A stretch of 64,000 bases of DNA, from NCBI RefSeq assembly GCF_016801025.1, contig NZ_CP068983.1, positions 2,713,501-2,777,500 of the forward strand, read 5' to 3'. The stretch is from Paradevosia shaoguanensis (GTDB lineage Bacteria > Pseudomonadota > Alphaproteobacteria > Rhizobiales > Devosiaceae). Numbering within the stretch: position 1 is the first letter of the stretch; every line of letters begins with the position of its first letter. The translations under genes were made by a program, and so were the position numbers. The notes under the pieces are model-generated. The model was not told the origin of the DNA. It worked only from the letters and a program-made list of their open reading frames with translations, and did not search any database. Shown piece after piece: positions 27,765-35,947 of the stretch.

Positions 27765-29291
27765 ATGTCCGATACGATCGCGGCCCAAGAGCCGCCGGCC
27801 AGCAAGGCCCCCAGCAGGAGCTACGGCCAGATCCTGCGGTCGACGGCGGTGATCGGTCTCTCCTATCTCGTCGTCACGCTGATCTCGGTCGTGCGCATGA
27901 AGGCGGTGGCGCTGTTGCTGGGGCCGGCCGGTGTCGGCCTTGTCGGCATCTATTACCTCGTGGTGGACCTTGCGGGCTCGGTTGCGGGCATGGGGGTGGC
28001 GTCGAGCGGGGTGCGGCAGATTTCGGAAGCCAACGGTTCCGGTGATCGGCGGCGCATCGGGCGAACCGTGGCGGCGGTCAAGGGGCTGTCGGCGATCCTG
28101 GCGGTGGTTGGAGGCGTGGCACTCGCGGCGGTTGCGGTGCCGGTGGCGTGGGCGACATTCGGCAGCGACGTGCAGGCGATGGCGGTGGCCATCCTGGGTG
28201 CGGCGGTGCTGTTCAAGGTGCTGGGTGCGGCGCCGATCACAGTGTTGCAGGGGTTGCGGCTGACGCGGCACCTGGCGATGGCGAATGTGGCCTCGGTCTT
28301 TGCCGGGGCAGTGGCGACGATCGCGCTGATCGTGTGGCTGGGCGAGAAGGGCATTGCGCCGGCGCTGGTCTGCGGGTTTGCAGCGACCTTCGTGGCGGCG
28401 GCGCTCTATGCGCGCAAGGCCGATGTCGAGCCGGTGCCGGCGGGCGAGGCAATCCGCGACCAGATGCGGCCGCTGCTGCGGCTGGGGTTCGTCTTCATGA
28501 CCAGCGCGCTGCTGACGACCGGCGCGGCTTATCTCATCCGGATCATCGTGCTGCATGCCGAGGGCGTGCATGCGGCGGGGCTCTACCAATCGGCCTGGGG
28601 GATCGCCTCGCTCTATGCCGGCTTCGTGCTGCAGGCGATGGGGACCGATTTCTATCCGCGCGTGACCGAGGTGGCCTCCGACAATGTCGAGGTCAACCGG
28701 CTGGTCAACGAGCAGGCGCGGGTGAGCCTGCTGCTGGCGGGGCCGGGGGTCATCGCGACCATCGCGCTGGCGCCGGTGGTGCTCGCGATCTTCTATTCCT
28801 CCGCCTTCACCGATGCGCAGGCGCTGCTGCGCTGGTTCTGCCTGGGAATGATGCTGCGCGTGGTGGCCTGGCCGATGGGCTATATCGTGCTGGCCAAGGG
28901 GGCGGAGCGGCCGTTCTTCTGGACCGAGGTCGCGGCGGCGGTGGTGCAGGTGGGGCTGGCGGCCCTGCTGGTGCCGTGGATCGGGGTGGACGGCGCGGGA
29001 CTGGCCTTTGTCGGGCTTTATGTGTGGCACACGGTGATCATCTATTTCGTGGCGCGGGGGCTGAGCGGGTTTCGGTGGAGCCGGGGCAATATGGTGCTGT
29101 CGCTGGCCTATGTCGGGGCGACGCTGGTGACGATGGCCGGATGCTTCTTCCTCGACTTCTGGGTGGCGACGGGGATAGGCGCGGTGCTGGCTGCGGCGAC
29201 GGGGCTCTATTCGCTCAGGGAAGTGCTGTCGCTGGCGCCGGAAGTGGTGCCCAAGGCGTTGCGGCCGCTGGTGCGCAAGGTGCTGGGATAG
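27765..29291 (+). CDS. Wzx-like polysaccharide flippase
   Basis: A 508-residue integral membrane protein with about 12-14 hydrophobic segments, of the MOP/oligosaccharide flippase superfamily. The N-terminus (YGQILRSTAVIGLSYLVV) and the LLGPAGVGLVGIYY segment are typical of O-antigen translocases that flip lipid-linked saccharide units across the inner membrane. It stands alone among non-glycan genes here, although a GT8 transferase and an O-antigen ligase occur further along. The start is ATG 27765 rather than the far upstream open frame. Confidence 0.85.
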   Translation: MSDTIAAQEPPASKAPSRSYGQILRSTAVIGLSYLVVTLISVVRMKAVALLLGPAGVGLVGIYYLVVDLAGSVAGMGVASSGVRQISEANGSGDRRRIGRTVAAVKGLSAILAVVGGVALAAVAVPVAWATFGSDVQAMAVAILGAAVLFKVLGAAPITVLQGLRLTRHLAMANVASVFAGAVATIALIVWLGEKGIAPALVCGFAATFVAAALYARKADVEPVPAGEAIRDQMRPLLRLGFVFMTSALLTTGAAYLIRIIVLHAEGVHAAGLYQSAWGIASLYAGFVLQAMGTDFYPRVTEVASDNVEVNRLVNEQARVSLLLAGPGVIATIALAPVVLAIFYSSAFTDAQALLRWFCLGMMLRVVAWPMGYIVLAKGAERPFFWTEVAAAVVQVGLAALLVPWIGVDGAGLAFVGLYVWHTVIIYFVARGLSGFRWSRGNMVLSLAYVGATLVTMAGCFFLDFWVATGIGAVLAAATGLYSLREVLSLAPEVVPKALRPLVRKVLG

Positions 29292-29571
29292 GCGATTTGT
29301 GGGGTGTGCGCTTTTTCTTGCGGTTTTTTGGGTGTTTTTGGGTTTCTGAATTCAGTTAAATTATTGAAATAAAATGATATTTTTGTGATTGGCTGGTCGC
29401 AAATCGTTAAATTTCGACTCAATTTCGGGTAATCTTTGGCCATCTTTTGCGGGTTTTGCGGACTTTTCGATGCATTTGGGGGCATGTCCGTTTGAAGAGG
29501 TTCTTCAGCGGTGGCTGAGGTTGCGCGGATGCGCAGCGCTTTCAGGCTAGGCCGGTTTCGGGGGAGGGGGA
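29292..29571. other. AT-rich non-coding spacer
   Basis: About 280 bases between the flippase and the hydrolase genes. The centre (about 29305-29465) is visibly T-rich and AT-rich, unlike the surrounding GC-rich DNA. No ORF with a ribosome site, hairpin terminator or repeat was recognised. The two flanking genes converge on it. Confidence 0.6.
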
Positions 29572-31110
29572 TTAGTTCCCCGGAGGGGACTGGCCGGCGA
29601 TCATCTGCAGGACGATGGGATAGACGAAGGCTATGTCCTGGTCGGCCTGGCGGGGGTCGATGAGATCGTGGGGGAGCTGGCGGGCTTCGGGGAGGTTCTC
29701 GACATCGACCTGGCGGCCCTCGGCGCGCCAGGCATCGGCGACGCGGCGGATGAAGGCGTTGCTGACGGCGGTATCGGCGTCGTTGACGAGAAGTCCGAGA
29801 TTCTGCGCCCTGGCGGCTTCGCGGCGGGCGCTGTCATCGATCGCCTGGCCGAGCCGCATGATCTGCGCGACGGCATGGGTGGCGTAACGCGGATAGGCGT
29901 AATCCATTTCCTCGGAGGGGAAGGGCTCGAGCGGGTTCCACCAGACCATGATGTTGGGGGCCGCCAGCATCAGGCTGGCCGCGGCGTGAGCGGCCCATGG
30001 CGGCACGACATGCGGGCTGAAGAACGGAGCGATCGAGACGGTGTTGCCGGCATCGGCGCGGTACTGGCCGGACCAGGCGACCATGGTGCCACCGGCGGAG
30101 AGGCCGGCGACGACGACTTCATCGCCGAGGCCCTGCGCGAGATCGATGGATTCGTTGGTGGTCGCGACGAGCTGTTCGGCGGTGAGGTCGGCGAGGGCGG
30201 TGGTCATGGGATCGGCCATGCCGTGGCCGGGCAGGCGCGGAATGTAGACGTTGTAGCCCTGGTCGAAGAGCTGCTGGCCGAGAACGTCGATCTGGGCCGG
30301 GCAATTGGTGAGGCCGTGAAAGAAGATGACGGCGCGTTTGACCTTGCTGCCATGGGTCAGGAGGCTCGAATGGCAGCGCGGGTGGAGATCGAGCTGGGCC
30401 TCGCGGGCCTTGACGGCATCGAAGGCGGCCAGCGCCGCGGGATAGTCGGCGGCGGGGTGGCTGCTTGCGGGATCGAAGGTGAGCGGCTTGGTGTCGAGCG
30501 GCCAGATCGAGGCGATGCTGAACGTGCCGGCGAGCGCGACGAGGAGCACGACCGCGACGGTGCCGGTGACGCGCAGGAGGGTGCGGATGAAGCCGCGACG
30601 GCGGCGCTGCTCCTTGCCCAACGCTGCTGCCTGTGGGAAGCGGCGGCCCTGTGCCCAGGCGATAGCGGCGCCGATGACGGCCATGAGGATGATGGCGGCA
30701 AAGCCGGTGGTGAGAAGCGTCAGGCCGCTCAGCAACAGGATGTGCTGGAGGCGCTCGGCTATGGTGCCCGGCTCGCCCGCCTCCTGCCAGTTGCGCTGGA
30801 AGATTTCTGCGAGAGCGATGACGACGGGATAGGAGAAGACGGCGACATAGGTGCCGGCAACGGCGCCGCGCCAGAGCGTGAACTTGTGGGTGCGCGAGAC
30901 GAGGCGCCACCAGATGAAGCAGCCGACGGCGAAGACGCCGATGAAGAGCGTCAGCCAGGTGACCTGACCATCGTCGTTGCTGAAGATGGTGCTGACATCG
31001 ATGCCCACCAGCGGCACCGCCACGAGCGCGCAGAGCGCGAAGGCGAGGCCGGCTCCGATATTCCAGGGCGCGTAGCGCGGCGTGCTCGCCGCGGACTGCT
31101 CTGACGCCAT
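29572..31110 (-). CDS. Membrane alpha/beta hydrolase
   Basis: A 512-residue protein. The first 210 residues contain four to five hydrophobic helices; the remainder is an alpha/beta hydrolase with the oxyanion HGL motif (VIFFHGLTNC), a GHG loop and the nucleophile elbow GLSAGG. The lipase-like fold probably lies in the periplasm or against the membrane. The likely start is ATG 31110, as the 26 codons upstream lack hydrophobic or family-like character. Substrate unknown; a role in lipid turnover is a guess. Confidence 0.85.
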   Translation of the reverse strand: MASEQSAASTPRYAPWNIGAGLAFALCALVAVPLVGIDVSTIFSNDDGQVTWLTLFIGVFAVGCFIWWRLVSRTHKFTLWRGAVAGTYVAVFSYPVVIALAEIFQRNWQEAGEPGTIAERLQHILLLSGLTLLTTGFAAIILMAVIGAAIAWAQGRRFPQAAALGKEQRRRRGFIRTLLRVTGTVAVVLLVALAGTFSIASIWPLDTKPLTFDPASSHPAADYPAALAAFDAVKAREAQLDLHPRCHSSLLTHGSKVKRAVIFFHGLTNCPAQIDVLGQQLFDQGYNVYIPRLPGHGMADPMTTALADLTAEQLVATTNESIDLAQGLGDEVVVAGLSAGGTMVAWSGQYRADAGNTVSIAPFFSPHVVPPWAAHAAASLMLAAPNIMVWWNPLEPFPSEEMDYAYPRYATHAVAQIMRLGQAIDDSARREAARAQNLGLLVNDADTAVSNAFIRRVADAWRAEGRQVDVENLPEARQLPHDLIDPRQADQDIAFVYPIVLQMIAGQSPPGN

Positions 31111-31234
31111 CTTGGGGCCTCCCTCGTGGATGGCGCGAGTATGGCGCAGGAAAGCCAATCGGGGAATATCCCGTGAAAAGACCGGCACTTATTCGCCATC
31201 GCCGTGCGCGGGCTGGCGCGGAGGATGGATTTTA

Positions 31235-31244
31235 GATATTTCAG
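31235..31244 (+). promoter_or_regulatory. Candidate operator before the GntR gene
   Basis: The 11-mer AGATATTTCAG (31234-31244) lies 64 bases before the regulator start. The same 11-mer occurs at 40515-40525 and a close variant before the cupin gene at 32385, so autoregulation by the adjacent GntR protein is likely. Confidence 0.5.
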
Positions 31245-31307
31245 TAGCCATATTTGCTTGTGTGGACGCGAGCCACGTCAGCATTCCCGTCTGCAACAGG
31301 AGCGGAA

Positions 31308-32042
31308 ATGGCGGAGACTTCAAGCGCCAGGAAAGGCAAGACGGGAGCGTCTGGCGAGAAGCAGCAATCCCTTGTCGAGCAGGCCTATGAGCGGATCAAG
31401 GAGAAGGTGATCACCCTTCACTTCCTGCCCGGGCAATATCTCAACGAGGCGGCGATCTGCGCTCAGCTCGATCTCGGGCGGACGCCGGTGCATCAGGCGC
31501 TCCAGCGCCTGCACCTGGAAGGACTGGTGGAAGTGCTGCCGCGCAAGGGCATTATCGTCCAGCCGGACAGCCTCGCCGAAATCCTCAAGATTTTGGATTC
31601 CCGCCTGACGGTGGAGCCGGAACTGGCCCGCTCGGCGGCGCGCCGGGTGGCGGCGGGCGAAGTGTCCGAGGACGAACTCGAGAAGCTGCGGGCCATCGCC
31701 ACGGCGACCGACGCCAATGTCGAGCCGCCCGATATCGCGGCCTTTACCAGCAATGACCGCTGGTTCCACCGCGAGATCGCGACGCTTTCGGGCAATACGA
31801 TGATGGGCGATTTCGCGCGGATGCTGCACGAGCGCTCGACGCGGTTCTGGTATCTCAATCTCTGGCAGACGATCGATGTGGGCGCTACCAACCGGCAGCA
31901 TGCGCAGATCGCCGATGCGGTGGTCGCGGGCCGGGAGGAAGAGGCGGGCGATTTCATGCAGGCGCATATCAAGGCGTTGCGGGATCGGCTGGAAAAGCTG
32001 CAGGCGGGGGCTCCGGTGCCGGGGCGGTTTCCGGCGGAGTAG
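31308..32042 (+). CDS. GntR family regulator, FCD subfamily
   Basis: A 244-residue regulator. The winged helix-turn-helix spans about residues 20-85 (YERIKEKVITLHFLPGQYLNE, then GRTPVHQALQRLHLEGLVE), followed by an all-helical FCD effector domain with candidate metal-ligand residues (NDRWFH at about 149-154, and late NRQHAQI, QAHIKALRD). The start is ATG 31308, preceded by CAGGAGCG. It heads the catabolic island; the matching motif before the gene, before the cupin operon and within a transporter promoter makes it the probable local repressor. Confidence 0.9.
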   Translation: MAETSSARKGKTGASGEKQQSLVEQAYERIKEKVITLHFLPGQYLNEAAICAQLDLGRTPVHQALQRLHLEGLVEVLPRKGIIVQPDSLAEILKILDSRLTVEPELARSAARRVAAGEVSEDELEKLRAIATATDANVEPPDIAAFTSNDRWFHREIATLSGNTMMGDFARMLHERSTRFWYLNLWQTIDVGATNRQHAQIADAVVAGREEEAGDFMQAHIKALRDRLEKLQAGAPVPGRFPAE

Positions 32043-32101
32043 GGGGCTCGTTCTGTTTTTTGGGCGGGCTTTGGTGACCTGATTTCGCGGAAGCGGAGGA
32101 G

Positions 32102-32281
32102 TGGGGCTACCCCCACCCCTGTCCCCTCCCCGCAAGGGGGAGGGAGACCACTACGCGCGGACGGTGTTTGGGGCTTTCCCCCTCCCTGGCCCTCCCCACA
32201 AGGGGGAGGGTGGGTGTCTTTGGCGAAATCGAGCAGCAAACTCCACCCTCCCCCTTGTGGGGAGGGCTAGGGAGGGGGTGC
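32102..32281. repeat. Family A palindromic intergenic repeat, copy 1
   Basis: A composite of a short arm unit (ending CGCAAGGGGGAGGGAGAC) and a long inverted repeat with 21-base arms at 32190-32210 and 32246-32266 (core CCTCCCCACAAGGGGGAGG). It lies between the regulator and the cupin gene and can form a stable mRNA hairpin. Near-identical copies occur at five other loci in the window. Confidence 0.9.
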
Positions 32282-32325
32282 CAGGGGCGCTGACCTTCCC
32301 TTTCCACACGCCCGCCACTTACCGC

Positions 32326-32354
32326 TTGGCTTTTCGCATCACGTGAAATATCAT
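32326..32354 (+). promoter_or_regulatory. Candidate promoter of the catabolic operon
   Basis: A -35-like TTGGCT (32326-32331), 17-base spacer, and -10-like TATCAT (32349-32354). The -10 overlaps the left half of the inverted repeat AAATATCA/TGATATTT, as expected for a repressor-controlled promoter. Confidence 0.45.
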
Positions 32355-32375
32355 CTAAAGCGAAAGTTGATATTT
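32346..32375. promoter_or_regulatory. Inverted-repeat operator before the catabolic operon
   Basis: Perfect 8-bp half-sites AAATATCA (32346-32353) and TGATATTT (32368-32375), 22 bases apart centre to centre, that is about two helical turns. The left half read on the minus strand gives TGATATTTCAC, which matches the GATATTTCAG motif at 31235 and 40516. The right half ends just before the ribosome site AGGTGA. Confidence 0.6.
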
Positions 32376-32384
32376 AGGTGACTC

Positions 32385-32801
32385 GTGGCCAACGACGGAC
32401 TTCCAGTGACGCCCCCGGGCATGCCCTCTCTCGAGGAGATTTTGATCCAGTCGAACGACATGCCCTGGCGGGCAAAGTCGCTCAAGGGCGTGCATGAGAA
32501 GATGCTGTGGCGCGACGATGCGACCGGCGCTTCGGTCGCCCTGATCAAGTTCGAGAAGGGCGCCAGCATCCCGACGCCGCACCTGCATGCGTCCAACCAG
32601 ATGATGTTCTGTCTCTCGGGCCATTACGAATACACCAAGACGGGCGTGACGCTCAAAGCCGGCTCGTTCTACTGCAACCCCAAGGGCAATGTGCACGGGC
32701 CTACGGTCGCTCACGAAGACACTGTCGTCGTCGAGATCTATGACGGCCCGCACTATCCCGTGCGTCCGGACTGGTACGACAATGACGAGGATGCCCGCTG
32801 A
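32385..32801 (+). CDS. Cupin domain protein
   Basis: A 138-residue single-domain cupin starting at GTG 32385 with AGGTGA just before it. The metal-binding motif is TPHLHASNQMMF (HxH) followed by a later histidine (NVHGPT), so a metal site is possible. It is the first gene of the catabolic operon and overlaps the next start by one base (TGATG). It could be a ring-opening or isomerising metalloenzyme or a sensory cupin; the sequence does not decide. Confidence 0.8.
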   Translation: MANDGLPVTPPGMPSLEEILIQSNDMPWRAKSLKGVHEKMLWRDDATGASVALIKFEKGASIPTPHLHASNQMMFCLSGHYEYTKTGVTLKAGSFYCNPKGNVHGPTVAHEDTVVVEIYDGPHYPVRPDWYDNDEDAR

Positions 32802-33862
32802 TGACCAACGCTCCCAACGAGCCGGTTTCGGCCGAGGCGCTGGCCAAGGCCGTCGCTGCGATCTTTGAAGGTTGCGGCGTGGCGCCGGAAGCCGCCGCGA
32901 TCGTCGCCGAGGACCTGGTTGCCGCCGATATCGAAGGCGTCGCCTCCCATGGCGTGATGCTGGTGCCGATGTATGTCGAGCGCCTCAAGGCCGGTTCGGT
33001 CGCCAAGGGCTCGCAGGGGCAGGTCGTCTCGGACAATGACGCCGCCGTCGTGATCGATGCCGGCGACGTGCTCGGCCAGCTCACCGCCCGCCAGGCAGTG
33101 GCCATCGCCGTCGAGCGCGCCAGGAAGTTCGGCATGGCGACCGTCGCCGTGCGGAACGCCTTCCATTTCGGTACGGCCGGGCGCTATGCGCGCATGATGG
33201 CCGATTCAGGCGCGGTGGGCATCGTGATGTCCAATACGCGTCCGCTGATGCCGGCCACCGGTGGCGCGCAGCCGCTGACGGGCAACAATCCGCTGGCCAT
33301 CGCCGTGCCGAGCGCGGGCGAGTTCCGGCCGGAAGTGGACATGGCGCTTTCCGCCGTGGCCATGGGCAAGATCCGCAATGCCGCCGCTGCCGGCCAGTCC
33401 ATCCCCGAGGGTTGGGCAGCCGACAAGGAAGGCGCGCCGACCACCGATCCGCAGAAGGCCATCGAAGGCATGCTGCTGCCGGCTGCCGGCCCCAAGGGTT
33501 TCGGTCTCGCCTTCATGGTCGACCTGCTGACCGGCGGGCTTTCGGGCGGCAATATCGGCGCCGAGGTCAATGGCCTCTACGGCAACATGGCAACGCCCTA
33601 TCGCTGCTCGAACGTCTTCATCGCCATCGATGTCGGACACTTCGTGCCTGAGGAGCAGTTCGAAGGCCGGGCCAAGTCGGAGCTCGATCGTGTTTCGGCT
33701 TCGCGCCGCGCGCCTGGTGTCGAACGCGTGTTCGCGCCCGGCGAGCTCGCCTATGCCGCCCGCACTGGCGCCAATGGCCGCGCTAAAGTTTCACCCGCCG
33801 CCTGGAAAAGCCTGGTCGAGACGGGTGCCTCACTGGGCGTCGACGTCCAGTCTTACTTCTAA
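32801..33862 (+). CDS. Ldh family NAD(P)-dependent oxidoreductase
   Basis: A 353-residue protein of the malate/L-lactate dehydrogenase (type 2) family, distinct from Rossmann-fold LDH. Landmarks are DIEGVASHGVML near residue 45, FGMATVAVRNAFHFG with the probable catalytic histidine, and NNPLAIAVPS in the nucleotide-binding region. It reduces 2-oxo acids to 2-hydroxy acids or acts on cyclic imines (family range). It shares an overlap with the cupin gene and sits 12 bases before RidA. Confidence 0.87.
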   Translation: MTNAPNEPVSAEALAKAVAAIFEGCGVAPEAAAIVAEDLVAADIEGVASHGVMLVPMYVERLKAGSVAKGSQGQVVSDNDAAVVIDAGDVLGQLTARQAVAIAVERARKFGMATVAVRNAFHFGTAGRYARMMADSGAVGIVMSNTRPLMPATGGAQPLTGNNPLAIAVPSAGEFRPEVDMALSAVAMGKIRNAAAAGQSIPEGWAADKEGAPTTDPQKAIEGMLLPAAGPKGFGLAFMVDLLTGGLSGGNIGAEVNGLYGNMATPYRCSNVFIAIDVGHFVPEEQFEGRAKSELDRVSASRRAPGVERVFAPGELAYAARTGANGRAKVSPAAWKSLVETGASLGVDVQSYF

Positions 33863-33874
33863 AAAGGAAGCAAA

Positions 33875-34273
33875 ATGAAAGAGCAGATTACCAGCGACAA
33901 GCTCGCAAAGCCGAATGGTCACTTCTCGCAGGCGACCACGATCGAAGCGAAGGGCAAGCTGGTCTTCATCTCGGGTATGACGGCTCGCAAGGCCGATGGC
34001 ACCATTGCCGGTATCGGCGATGTGGAAGCCCAGACCCGTCAGGTCTGCGAGAACCTCAAGGCGGCGGCCGAGGCTGCCGGCGGCGGGCTCGAGGACATCG
34101 TTCGCGTGGACGTCTATGTCCGCAACATCGAGCACTTCCCGATCATCCACAAGGTCCGCGCCGAGTACTTCAAGGCGCCGGTCCCGGCTTCGACCATGGT
34201 CGAGGTCGCCAAGATGGTCAGCCACGAATACCTCATCGAGATCAGCGCCATTGCGGTGCTGCCGAACGGCTAA
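33875..34273 (+). CDS. RidA/YjgF family deaminase
   Basis: A 132-residue protein of the RidA superfamily, which hydrolyses enamine/imine intermediates or deaminates 2-aminomuconate-like compounds. The core SGMTARKADGTIAG and the late RVDVYVRNIEHFP, VEVAKM segments fit the family. The arginine normally used for substrate carboxylate binding (usually in an R-x-x-V context) has a candidate in VRVDVYV. AAAGGAAG precedes the ATG. In this operon it may process an amino-containing ring-cleavage product (inference). Confidence 0.85.
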   Translation: MKEQITSDKLAKPNGHFSQATTIEAKGKLVFISGMTARKADGTIAGIGDVEAQTRQVCENLKAAAEAAGGGLEDIVRVDVYVRNIEHFPIIHKVRAEYFKAPVPASTMVEVAKMVSHEYLIEISAIAVLPNG

Positions 34274-34282
34274 GAAGAAAAG

Positions 34283-35191
34283 ATGCGTCTTGCTACCGTC
34301 AATGTCTCCGGCTCGCCGCGCGTCGGCTTGGTCGAAGGCGAACTGATCCGTCTGCTGCCGGCCCAGGAGGGTGACATGGTCACCCTCATCGGGCGGGGCA
34401 AGGCCGAAATCGAGCGGCTGGTGAAAGCCTCGCCGCTCGACACGATTCCCTTGGCCGATGCCAAGCTGATGGCACCGATCCAGCGTTTCAGCCGCGACGT
34501 GCTCTGCACCGGCTGGAACTACTGGGACCATTTTGAAGAAAGCCGCGGCAAGCGCGAGGGACAGGACGTCGACAAGCCCAAGGCGCCGACGTTCTTCACC
34601 AAGGGCCCGAACACGGTGATCGGCCCCTGCGACGAGATCGGGCTGGACCCGCATATCTCGGCCAAATGGGACTACGAGGCCGAAGTCGGCATCGTCATCG
34701 GCAAGCGTTGCCGCTCCGTCTCCAAGGCCGAGGCGCTGGACTATGTGTTCGGCTATTTCCTCGCCAACGACGTGTCGCAGCGCGACCTGCAGCGCCGCCA
34801 TGGCGGGCAGTGGCTCAAGGGCAAGAGCATCGACAAGACCATGCCGATCGGCCCCTTCATCGTCACCGGCGATGAACTGGACGTGCCCGAGATCACGCTG
34901 GAGCTGACCCTTAACGGCCAGACCATGCAGAGCGCCAAGCTCAAGCAGATGGCGTTCCCGATTGCCGAGCTGGTGGCCGAACTCTCGTTCGGCATGACGC
35001 TGGAGCCGGGCGACATCATCATCACCGGCACGCCTTCGGGCATCGGCAATGCGCGCGAACCGGCGATTTTCCTGAAACCGGGCGACGAGATGGTCGTTTC
35101 GGGCACGGGGCTGGGCCAGTTGCGCAACCGCGTGGTCGAGGCCGACCTTCACGGAACGACCGATATCCCTTCGATGAGCGAGACCAAATGA
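34283..35191 (+). CDS. Fumarylacetoacetate hydrolase family protein
   Basis: A 302-residue FAH-superfamily enzyme. The metal-binding region is visible as DYEAEVGIVIGK (E-x-E type) about residue 131, with the late GTPSGIG motif. These enzymes hydrolyse C-C bonds of diketo acids, or hydrate or decarboxylate ring-cleavage products. It lies between RidA (9-base gap) and an SDR (4-base overlap). The exact reaction is not predictable. Confidence 0.87.
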   Translation: MRLATVNVSGSPRVGLVEGELIRLLPAQEGDMVTLIGRGKAEIERLVKASPLDTIPLADAKLMAPIQRFSRDVLCTGWNYWDHFEESRGKREGQDVDKPKAPTFFTKGPNTVIGPCDEIGLDPHISAKWDYEAEVGIVIGKRCRSVSKAEALDYVFGYFLANDVSQRDLQRRHGGQWLKGKSIDKTMPIGPFIVTGDELDVPEITLELTLNGQTMQSAKLKQMAFPIAELVAELSFGMTLEPGDIIITGTPSGIGNAREPAIFLKPGDEMVVSGTGLGQLRNRVVEADLHGTTDIPSMSETK

Positions 35192-35928
35192 AAGCAACGT
35201 TCGATGCCACAGGCGATGTGATCGTCATTACCGGCGGGGCCAACGGCATCGGACGGGCCCTGGCGCTGACGGCCTCCAAGGCCGGTGCGCAGGTCGTGGT
35301 CTGCGACATGAATGAAGACGCGATGGCGAGCCTTCGGGCCGAAGCGCCCGCCATTGCCACCCGCAAGCTCGACGTCTCCGACCGCGCGGCGGTGTTCTCG
35401 ACCTTCGAGGGCATCGAAACCGAGTTCGGACATATCGACGGGCTCGTCTGCGGCGCCGCGATCCAGCCGCGCACCAATATCCACGAGATGGACCCTTCCG
35501 AATGGGAGAAGGTCATCGGGGTCAACCTCAATGGCGTGGTCTGGTGCTACCAGGCGGCCATCGGCGGCATGATCGATCGCCGCCGCGGCTCCATCGTGGC
35601 CTTCTCTTCCGGTCTCGCCCATCAGGGCTGGGCCAAGGCCTCGGCCTATGCGGCGACCAAGGCGGGCCTCATCGCCTTCCTCAAGAGCGCCGGCAAGGAA
35701 GTGGCCGAGCACCGGGTCAAGGTCAACGTGATCTGGCCGGGCGTCATCGACACTCCGCAATACCGCAACGCCAATCCGGGCGCGGAAGGCGACAGCTGGA
35801 AGAACACGCTGGGCGTCGGTTCGCCCGAAGACGTGGTGGGGCCGCTCATGTTCCTGCTCTCGGACGCCGCGACGATGAGCGCGTCGGTGCTGAGCCGCGA
35901 CATGGCCTACACACGTAATGAAGAATAA
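35188..35928 (+). CDS. Short-chain dehydrogenase/reductase
   Basis: A 246-residue SDR with the cofactor motif TGGANGIGRA (GxxxGxG), a CDMNED acidic residue after beta-2 that favours NAD(H), and a catalytic YAATK (YxxxK) preceded by a serine (FSSGL). It overlaps the FAH gene by four bases. It probably oxidises or reduces an alcohol/ketone intermediate. Confidence 0.9.
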   Translation: MKATFDATGDVIVITGGANGIGRALALTASKAGAQVVVCDMNEDAMASLRAEAPAIATRKLDVSDRAAVFSTFEGIETEFGHIDGLVCGAAIQPRTNIHEMDPSEWEKVIGVNLNGVVWCYQAAIGGMIDRRRGSIVAFSSGLAHQGWAKASAYAATKAGLIAFLKSAGKEVAEHRVKVNVIWPGVIDTPQYRNANPGAEGDSWKNTLGVGSPEDVVGPLMFLLSDAATMSASVLSRDMAYTRNEE

Positions 35929-35947
35929 AACTCTCTAGAGGAAAGCC

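Noticed and set aside
32102..32281. CRISPR array or tRNA-like structure
   Set aside because: The repeats are palindromic units with no regular spacers and are scattered, so they are intergenic repeats.
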